A DNA stretch of 32,460 nucleotides. Origin: a virus. The notes beneath the pieces were generated by a model. The model was not told where the DNA came from. It made no database searches and saw nothing but the letters and a program-made list of their open reading frames with translations. The first letter of the stretch is position 1, and each line of letters opens with the position of its first letter. Both the position numbers and the translations under genes were made by a program. The stretch is from the IMG/VR virus record IMGVR_UViG_3300030117_000716, positions 1 through 32,460 of that record; one strand, given 5' to 3'. This document shows positions 9,526-15,565 of this stretch, one piece after another.

Positions 9526-10395
9526 ATGCCAGAATTAGAAAATGTTGAAAAAGTAAAAACTGCAGGATATATGAGCAGAAGTAGAACAACTAATCAAGAT
9601 AGAATTAAAAAAGACGAAGAAGAACTAAAAAAACTTATGGAAGAAGGTAAAACTTCTGAAGAAGATACTCAGGAAAAAACTGAAGAAGTTAAACCAGAAG
9701 TTGAACTTAGTGATGAAGAAAAGTCTTTTAAAACTCGTTATGGAGATGTAAGAAGACACCTAGCTGCTAAAGAAAAAGAATACAATGCCAAAATTAAAGA
9801 GCTAGAGGATCAATTAGGTGAAAAAGAAAAACTTGTTCCACCTACTTCTGAAGAAGAACTATCTGCATGGGTACAAAAATACCCAGATGTAGCAGGTATA
9901 GTAGAAACTATAGCTGATAAACGAGCAAAACAAATGTTTGATAAGGCTAATATTCAACTAGAAGAACTTAGTAAAGCAAAAGAAGAAGCAACAAGGAGTC
10001 GTGCAGAGAATGAAATTAGGAAAGCACATTCAGACTTTGATGAACTACGTGATTCCGATCAATTTCATAATTGGGTTGAAGAACAACCTAGTTGGGTTCA
10101 AAATGCTTTGTATGAAAATACGGATGATGCTGCTTCAGTTGTACGTGTTCTTGATCTGTATAAAGTTGATAATGGACTTACGAGATCTGCTAAGAAAGAT
10201 AAAACAAAAGCTGCTGCCTCGTTGGTAGATAAAGGTAATAAACCTAGTGTAGATGTTTTAAATCAATCAGGTACAATTAAAGAATCTGATATTGCTAAAA
10301 TGTCTGACAGAGAATACGAGAAACATGCAGAAAAGATAAGAGAAGCTCATATGTCTGGTAAAATAATATATGATGTTTCAGGAAATGCACGATAA
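9526..10395 (+). CDS. Capsid scaffolding protein
   Basis: A 289-aa, highly charged, coiled-coil-rich protein immediately upstream of the major capsid gene, where podovirus scaffolds lie. Residues 25-70 are Lys/Glu-rich, followed by a helix around VRRHLAAKEKEYNAKIKELE, a conserved stretch EEELSAWVQKYPDVAGIVET, then HSDFDELRDSDQFHNWVEEQ and a Lys-rich tail. It would direct procapsid assembly and then leave. The start is set by AAGAAAGGAAATAAAATG. A separate prohead protease was not found in this window, so the scaffold may be released intact as in T7 and P22. The family call rests on composition, position and style rather than on a catalytic motif. Confidence 0.8.
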   Translation: MPELENVEKVKTAGYMSRSRTTNQDRIKKDEEELKKLMEEGKTSEEDTQEKTEEVKPEVELSDEEKSFKTRYGDVRRHLAAKEKEYNAKIKELEDQLGEKEKLVPPTSEEELSAWVQKYPDVAGIVETIADKRAKQMFDKANIQLEELSKAKEEATRSRAENEIRKAHSDFDELRDSDQFHNWVEEQPSWVQNALYENTDDAASVVRVLDLYKVDNGLTRSAKKDKTKAAASLVDKGNKPSVDVLNQSGTIKESDIAKMSDREYEKHAEKIREAHMSGKIIYDVSGNAR

Positions 10396-10399
10396 AGAC

Positions 10400-10427
10400 T
10401 TGACAAATAAGATTTTATCTGTATAAC
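10400..10427 (+). promoter_or_regulatory. Sigma70-type promoter upstream of the major capsid gene
   Basis: TTGACA (10400-10405), a perfect -35 box, is separated by 16 bases from TATAAC (10422-10427), five of six matches to the -10 consensus. It lies at the start of the only long gap in the late region, about 200 bases before the capsid start. This implies transcription by host-type RNA polymerase. Activity is inferred from consensus only. Confidence 0.6.
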
Positions 10428-10437
10428 TACCCCTTAG

Positions 10438-10469
10438 ACACAAAGCCTCTATTTAGACTACCTTTGTGT
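10438..10469 (+). repeat. Inverted repeat forming an RNA hairpin in the capsid leader
   Basis: ACACAAAG (10438-10445) and CTTTGTGT (10462-10469) are perfect complements around a 16-base loop, in which TCT and AGA can form a further short stem. No U-run follows, so it is not a typical terminator. It lies just after the promoter, near the expected 5' end of the transcript, as 5' stabilising hairpins do. Confidence 0.45.
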
Positions 10470-10478
10470 GTAAGTAAT

Positions 10479-10601
10479 ATGAAGACTAAACCAATAAAAG
10501 ACTACCTATATAAGTATAGACCCATTGACTTTAAGACTTGCTATCTTAATGTTATATGCACTCTAAAAAGTATAGCCTCTTCTAAGATGTTTAGCTTTTA
10601 A
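10479..10601 (+). CDS. Possible 40-aa small reading frame in the capsid leader
   Basis: ATG to TAA, 40 codons, beginning MKTKPIKDYLYKYRPIDF and ending KMFSF, lying wholly in the leader and ending 14 bases before the capsid Shine-Dalgarno. It has no convincing ribosome-binding site of its own. In sequence this AT-rich a frame of this length can stay open by chance, so it is listed only as a candidate leader peptide. Confidence 0.2.
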   Translation: MKTKPIKDYLYKYRPIDFKTCYLNVICTLKSIASSKMFSF

Positions 10602-10629
10602 ATAAGCCAAGCAATAGGAGGATTTTATT

Positions 10630-11727
10630 ATGGCTTTTACAACAGCGTCAGGTTACGGTAATTTACCTAATGGTAATTTTTCACCAGTAATCTACTCCAA
10701 ACAGGTACAGCTTGCATTTCGTAAAGCAACTGTTGTTGGAGATATAACTAACTCTGATTATTTTGGAGAAATTGCTAATCAAGGCGATACAGTCAGGATT
10801 ATTAAAGAACCTGAAATATCAGTTAAAGCGTATGCCAGAGGTACTACGGTTACTGCTCAAGATTTAGATGATGAGGACTTTAATCTCGTTGTTGATAAAT
10901 CAAACTACTATGCTTTTAAGATGGATGACATTGAAGAAGCACACAGTCATGTAAACTTTATGCAACTTGCTACTGATAGAGCTGCATATAGACTTGCTGA
11001 TCAGTATGATCAAGAGGTTTTAGCTTATATGTCTGGTTACGCACAGTCTAGCTTACATAGCACAACTGCTACGGTTAATACAAGTGTTAATGGTGCTAAA
11101 GCCATTTCTACTGCAGATTCAGATGAATTATTAGCTTCTATGAAAATAGACGCTACTGACTTCAGTTTAAATGACGGTGGTGCTGCTAACGCAGGGGAAG
11201 CTATTCCAATTAAACCTAGATTACCCGGAGCAACATCAATTGCAACGACAGATGCTACTCCTTTACGTGTTATTGCACGTATGAGTAGACTTCTTGATCA
11301 ACAGCAAGTTGATAAAGCAGATCGTTGGTTAGTCATTGATCCTGTATTCCATGAAGTTCTTATGGATGAAGACTCAAGATTAATGATTAATGATTATGCT
11401 GAAGGTCAGAATGCAGGTGGTGGAATTACGAATGGTCTACAGGTATCAAAACTTCACGGTTTTAATGTATACGTATCGTCTAACTTACCACAAGTAGGCT
11501 CTGGTCCTGCTCAATCAAGTTCAACACTACAGTCTACAAACTATGGTGTTATTGTTGCAGGTCATGGTTCTGCTGTAGCAACTGCCGAGCAGCTAAGTAA
11601 AACAGAAACATATCGTGATCCAGATTCATTTGCAGATATCGTAAGAGGTATGCATTTGTATGGTAGAAAGATACTTCGTCCAGAAGCTATCACTACAGCA
11701 CGTTATGTAACTGCAGCTGGCATATAA
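10630..11727 (+). CDS. Major capsid protein
   Basis: A 365-aa protein directly after the scaffold, with its own promoter and the strongest Shine-Dalgarno of the window (AGGAGG). It has the composition of an HK97-fold podovirus capsid protein: an N-terminal helix region (YSKQVQLAFRKATVVGDITN), a beta segment (GDTVRIIKEPEISVKAYARG), a long spine-like helix (NFMQLATDRAAYRLADQYDQ), and a C-terminal domain with DRWLVIDPVFHEVLMDE and LHGFNVYVSSNLP. GC content and codon use are slightly richer than in the flanking large proteins, as expected of a highly expressed gene. No N-terminal cleavage site was recognised. Confidence 0.87.
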   Translation: MAFTTASGYGNLPNGNFSPVIYSKQVQLAFRKATVVGDITNSDYFGEIANQGDTVRIIKEPEISVKAYARGTTVTAQDLDDEDFNLVVDKSNYYAFKMDDIEEAHSHVNFMQLATDRAAYRLADQYDQEVLAYMSGYAQSSLHSTTATVNTSVNGAKAISTADSDELLASMKIDATDFSLNDGGAANAGEAIPIKPRLPGATSIATTDATPLRVIARMSRLLDQQQVDKADRWLVIDPVFHEVLMDEDSRLMINDYAEGQNAGGGITNGLQVSKLHGFNVYVSSNLPQVGSGPAQSSSTLQSTNYGVIVAGHGSAVATAEQLSKTETYRDPDSFADIVRGMHLYGRKILRPEAITTARYVTAAGI

Positions 11728-11741
11728 GGGAGGATTGAATT

Positions 11742-12269
11742 ATGGCTACAGTTAGTACATTTAAAGTTGATGCTAGAGGTTCAGGTGGTCCAAAAAGACT
11801 ACCTTACATGGTTCAAACTACTATAGATTTTGGACATGCTGATCTTGATGCTCTTTCTGCAGGTGATATTGTGGAAGCAATAACTGTTCCTGCTGATACT
11901 TGTATTTTGTTTGCAGGTGCTGAGATGATTGAATCAGTTCAATCTGCTGCTGATGGTAATACTGTAAATTTAGGTATTACAGGCACAGACGTAGACGCTT
12001 ATGTTGCTGCTATTGATATAGATGATGATGCAAGTAATTTGTCATCTGGTATTGGTTATCTAACAGCTGCAGCTACAGCTGCTAATCCTATTCTTTTAGG
12101 GTCTGCTGATACGATTGATCTTGAACTTCAAGCAACATCAACTGCTCCTAATACAGGACAGATACGTATTTTTGCAATACTTATGGATGTGAGTCCAATA
12201 GGTAATGAAAGTACTGTTCATTTTGCAGCAGATGGTGCAGCAGAAGTAGATAGAGATCTACTTGCTTAA
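11742..12269 (+). CDS. Probable capsid decoration or auxiliary head protein
   Basis: A 175-aa Ala/Asp/Thr-rich, beta-strand-rich protein 14 bases after the capsid gene with a strong Shine-Dalgarno (GGGAGG). Segments such as GNTVNLGITGTDVDAYVA and TIDLELQATSTAPNTGQIRI look like a beta-sandwich. It shares a transcription unit with the capsid gene, closed by a terminator, so it is probably made in comparable amounts; a cement or decoration protein is the likeliest reading. No motif proves this, and another abundant structural role is possible. Confidence 0.6.
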   Translation: MATVSTFKVDARGSGGPKRLPYMVQTTIDFGHADLDALSAGDIVEAITVPADTCILFAGAEMIESVQSAADGNTVNLGITGTDVDAYVAAIDIDDDASNLSSGIGYLTAAATAANPILLGSADTIDLELQATSTAPNTGQIRIFAILMDVSPIGNESTVHFAADGAAEVDRDLLA

Positions 12270-12288
12270 TATAAGCATATGATTAGGG

Positions 12289-12316
12289 AGGGCAGGAAAA
12301 CTTGCCCTTTCTTTCA
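12289..12316 (+). terminator. Intrinsic terminator after the capsid and decoration genes
   Basis: AGGGCAGG (12289-12296), loop AAAA, then CTTGCCCT (12301-12308): an 8-bp stem with one G-U pair, followed by TTCTTTC. It lies 19 bases after the decoration stop. The tail is U-rich but interrupted by C, so termination may be partial, allowing reduced expression of the downstream tail genes. Confidence 0.7.
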
Positions 12317-12349
12317 CTATAACAGTAAAAATAGCCAGAAAGGTTTAAT

Positions 12350-13120
12350 ATGGCTACAAATTTTTTACAACTTACAAATGAGTTATTAAGAAGACTTAAT
12401 GAAGTAGTTTTAACAACAGATAACTTTGCTACAGCAAAAAATGTTCAAGCTTTAGCAAAAGATGCTATTAATAATTCCATACGTGAGATACTTCAAGACG
12501 GTCACCAATTTCCATTTTTAAAAGTTGCACAATCTCAGACACTAACGGCAGGTACAGGAACTTATGATTTTCCTTCAGATATGTCTACAGTGGATTGGGA
12601 TACTTTTTATTTACAAAAGCTTACTTCAGAATCTAATACAGCTAAATCTTTACCTGTAATATCTTTTGATTTTTACACTCAAAAATATAGAGGTATAGAA
12701 GATGCTGCAGGAGAAGGAGGTAGGTCAGCACCTAATATTGTTTATCAAACTTCAGAAGAAAAATTTGGTGTAACACCTATACCAAATGCTGCTTATGTTG
12801 TAGATTATGTTTACTATAAGTTTCCTAATCCTTTAGGTAAAAATGCAATTACAGATTCTGCTACAGATGGCACTGATAGCACATACGATACTCCCATCAT
12901 ACCTGAAAGATTTAATTATATCATTATTGATGGTGCTATGGTATACATGATGAGATTTAGATCAAACGAACAAAGTGCTCAAATTCATCAGGGTAAGTTT
13001 ATTCAAGGTATAAAAACTATGAGAAGAATTTTACTTGATGATGCATTATTTGTAAACTCAACAACAATTGCAAGACCTAAATTTTCAACACATATGTTAA
13101 GTGTTAGTAGTGGTTCTTAA
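12350..13120 (+). CDS. Tail adaptor, tail tubular protein A-like
   Basis: A 256-aa protein placed between the capsid unit and the nozzle-like protein, the usual place of the adaptor that joins portal to tail in short-tailed phages (gp11 in T7). The N-terminal half is helical (FLQLTNELLRRLNEV, NVQALAKDAINNSIREILQD), then come beta segments (TLTAGTGTYDFPSDM) and a long helical part around FNYIIIDGAMVYMMRFR. This helical start and beta/helical end match the general build of such adaptors. The start is preceded by GAAAGG. Assignment is by position and style, not by a diagnostic motif. Confidence 0.6.
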   Translation: MATNFLQLTNELLRRLNEVVLTTDNFATAKNVQALAKDAINNSIREILQDGHQFPFLKVAQSQTLTAGTGTYDFPSDMSTVDWDTFYLQKLTSESNTAKSLPVISFDFYTQKYRGIEDAAGEGGRSAPNIVYQTSEEKFGVTPIPNAAYVVDYVYYKFPNPLGKNAITDSATDGTDSTYDTPIIPERFNYIIIDGAMVYMMRFRSNEQSAQIHQGKFIQGIKTMRRILLDDALFVNSTTIARPKFSTHMLSVSSGS

Positions 13121-15565
13121 ATGGTAGATAGTGTACAAACTTTTAGAGCAGTTTGTGTAGGTGGTTTAAACACATCTAATAATGTTTTGTCTCAAGGTGC
13201 TGATCAACCGGGAAGTGCTACAGATTTATTAAACTATGAACCTGCATTAGAAGGTGGTTACAGAAGATTAAGTGGGTTTACTAATTCATATGGAACAGTA
13301 ACAGGCACAGGTTCAGTTTTAGGCGTTGCTGTTGTTAATGGAATACAGCAAGGTTTACTAGCAATGAGAAAACCTTCTTCAGGAAATAACTATTTACATT
13401 ATTGGAATTACTACTATCAATTTAATGTTGCCTCTGATGCTAATTTAACAGTCGGTGAAACAATTACAGAAAGAACAAGTGCAGGTGATTCATCTACAGC
13501 AACTCTCTTAACTGGAACATTAGTTTCAAAAAATTCAAATACTATTATAGTTAATTTTGGAAAACTTCCTTCTGCTGTATTTACAAATGGTAATGCTATA
13601 TCAGATGATGATTTTAGTACAAGTACTACATTAACTTCTGTTCCTGCTGTTATTGGTTGGGTAGAAATTACTTGTGATGTAATAGCTAATGATAGAGATG
13701 GTGTATCTGCTTCTGCTTCCATATCTGCAGGTAATAATGCTGTGATAGGTGGAGCTTTAGCTGATGGAGGAGCAGTTAATTTTGTTACAGCTGCTTCAGA
13801 ACAACCTAGACAAGTTACAATTTTTGGATCTGGAAATGAAACAGGTAGAACTTTTACTATTACTGGAACAGATAATTTAGATTTAGCAAAAGTTGAAGCT
13901 ATAGCAGGACCAAATAATACTACTGTTTCTACTTCAGGGTATTTTAAAACTGTTACTAGTGTGTCTGTTAGTATACCTACTCAAGTTATAGTTAAAGCAG
14001 GTGGTGATGAATCAAGCAGAAAATTTACTGTAACTGGAACAGACTCTGAAGATGCTACACTTGAAGAAGTAATTGATGGTCCTAATGCTTCAACCACAAC
14101 TGGAACTGAATTATTTAAAACTATTACTCAAATATCTGTTGATGATGCAACTGCAGGAGCTATAGAGGTAGGTACATCTTCAGATGATAATGGAATATGT
14201 GAATCACAAACTCCGGGAAGTGCAAGTAATTTAACTATTAACGGTGCTTTAGCTTCTACAGGAACAGTAAGTTTTGCTGCAGCGACTGCAGGAGCAATAG
14301 AAATAGGTTCAGGAACTGGTCAATTTAGACAGTCTAATCCTGTAATGACAGGTGTTACCAAAGTTAGAACTTCTGTAGTAGACTTTGGTGTAAAGAGATT
14401 AGTATTAACAGATGGTATTAATCCTGCAGCACTATATGATGATAGCAATGGTTATGTTCAAATAACAGATGCTAATGCTCCAACAGATCCTAAATTTTCT
14501 GAAGTTTACGCAAAGCATTTATTTTTAGCAGGAGATCCTTTAAAGCCACAAGAATTATTTTTTAGTTCTATAAGTAGTGAAACAGAATTTAGTCCTGCAC
14601 TAGGAGCAGGTGTTATTAATGTTGGTTTTGATATTGTTGCTTTAAAAGTTTTTCGTAATATTTTATATATATTTGGAACAAATTCAATTAAAAGAATAGT
14701 AGGTAATACTTCTATAGATTTTAAACTTGAAAACGTAACAAATAACTTAGGCTGTTTAGCTACAGATAGTGTTGTAGAAATAGGTGGAGATTTAATATTT
14801 TTAGCACCAGATGGTATAAGACCTATTGGTGGTACTAATAAAATTGGTGATGTTAATCTAGAAACTGTTTCTAAAAAAATACATACAACTGTTCAAGATT
14901 TAATAACTACAGAAGATTTATCTACACTATCTTCTGTTCTTATTCGTTCAAAATCTCAATTTAGATATTTATTTTCTTCAACAGATTCTAAAGGTTTATT
15001 AGGTGCATTAAGAGAAAGTGGCTCTGGGTATGGTTTTGAATTTAGTACTCTTGATGGTATAAATGTTACTTGTGCTAATAGTGGATATATAGGAACAGAT
15101 GAAATTATTGTTCATGGGGATAGTAATGGAAAAGTTTATGCACAAGAAAGTGGAACATCTTTTGATGGTGAAAATATTGTTAGTATATATCAAACACCTT
15201 TTGTGTATTTTCAAGACCCAAGACAAAGAAAGTTTTTTTATGAGTTAGCAGGTTATTTAAGATCTGAAGGTGTAAGTTCTTTATTAGTTTCTGTTGTTTA
15301 TGATTTTGGAGATGTTGATACACTTGATCCTGATAATTTAACATTACCTACTGTGACTCCTGCTGCTGAGTTTGGTGACACTAGGTATCAAGGTGCTGAC
15401 GGAACAACTTTTTCTTTATTTGATGGTAATCCATCTCCTGTAGAAAGTCTTTCATTTTCAGGTTCAGGAAAATCAATTTCTTTGCGTTTTGTTACAGATG
15501 GAACAGATCCAAGTCATAGCGTTCAAGGATATACAATTACTTACGGATTAGGAGATATAAGGTAA
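13121..15565 (+). CDS. Tail nozzle, tail tubular protein B-like, with internal repeat insertion
   Basis: An 814-aa protein starting directly after the previous stop. The N-terminus (GGLNTSNNVLSQ, DLLNYEPALEGGYRRLSGF) is the pattern I associate with podovirus nozzle proteins, which form the tail tip. The C-terminal half continues with propeller-like strands (HLFLAGDPLKPQELFFSS, GTNSIKRIVGN, LIFLAPDGIRPIGG). Residues about 200-400 are an insertion of beta-repeats, including an exact 57-residue tandem duplication (for example FTITGTD at 245 and FTVTGTD at 302). Two PG pairs are written CCGGG. The stop overlaps the fibre start (TAATG). Confidence 0.65.
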   Translation: MVDSVQTFRAVCVGGLNTSNNVLSQGADQPGSATDLLNYEPALEGGYRRLSGFTNSYGTVTGTGSVLGVAVVNGIQQGLLAMRKPSSGNNYLHYWNYYYQFNVASDANLTVGETITERTSAGDSSTATLLTGTLVSKNSNTIIVNFGKLPSAVFTNGNAISDDDFSTSTTLTSVPAVIGWVEITCDVIANDRDGVSASASISAGNNAVIGGALADGGAVNFVTAASEQPRQVTIFGSGNETGRTFTITGTDNLDLAKVEAIAGPNNTTVSTSGYFKTVTSVSVSIPTQVIVKAGGDESSRKFTVTGTDSEDATLEEVIDGPNASTTTGTELFKTITQISVDDATAGAIEVGTSSDDNGICESQTPGSASNLTINGALASTGTVSFAAATAGAIEIGSGTGQFRQSNPVMTGVTKVRTSVVDFGVKRLVLTDGINPAALYDDSNGYVQITDANAPTDPKFSEVYAKHLFLAGDPLKPQELFFSSISSETEFSPALGAGVINVGFDIVALKVFRNILYIFGTNSIKRIVGNTSIDFKLENVTNNLGCLATDSVVEIGGDLIFLAPDGIRPIGGTNKIGDVNLETVSKKIHTTVQDLITTEDLSTLSSVLIRSKSQFRYLFSSTDSKGLLGALRESGSGYGFEFSTLDGINVTCANSGYIGTDEIIVHGDSNGKVYAQESGTSFDGENIVSIYQTPFVYFQDPRQRKFFYELAGYLRSEGVSSLLVSVVYDFGDVDTLDPDNLTLPTVTPAAEFGDTRYQGADGTTFSLFDGNPSPVESLSFSGSGKSISLRFVTDGTDPSHSVQGYTITYGLGDIR
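13808..14149 (+). repeat. 57-residue tandem duplication inside the nozzle-like gene
   Basis: Copies at residues 230-286 and 287-343 align without gaps: R243/R300, FTITGTD/FTVTGTD, GPN at 263/320 and FKT at 275/332 are each 57 apart. Flanking half-units (GALA at 211 and 376; TAGAIEVG at 344 and TAGAIEIG at 389) extend the repeat family. The nucleotide copies have diverged, so the duplication is old. Confidence 0.8.

Larger units (their letters stand above)
10396..10629 (+). promoter_or_regulatory. 234-base leader region of the capsid transcription unit
   Basis: The longest gap of the + strand. In order it holds the promoter, a hairpin with perfect 8-base arms, a possible 40-codon reading frame, and a strong Shine-Dalgarno AGGAGG (10616-10621) eight bases before the capsid ATG. 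The 9-mer AGACTACCT occurs twice (10455-10463 and 10499-10507) and AGCCTCT twice (10444-10450 and 10574-10580). A long structured leader on the most highly expressed phage mRNA suggests a role in mRNA stability or translation. Confidence 0.5.

Noticed and set aside
10525-10557. Second promoter in the capsid leader (TTGACT with TTATAT or TAATGT)
   Set aside because: Spacing is 21 bases for the better -10 box, or the -10 match is poor at 16 bases; much weaker than the promoter at 10400-10427.
12302-12323. Promoter after the capsid terminator (TTGCCC with TATAAC)
   Set aside because: The spacing is only 10 bases, and no alternative -35 box lies at the right distance.
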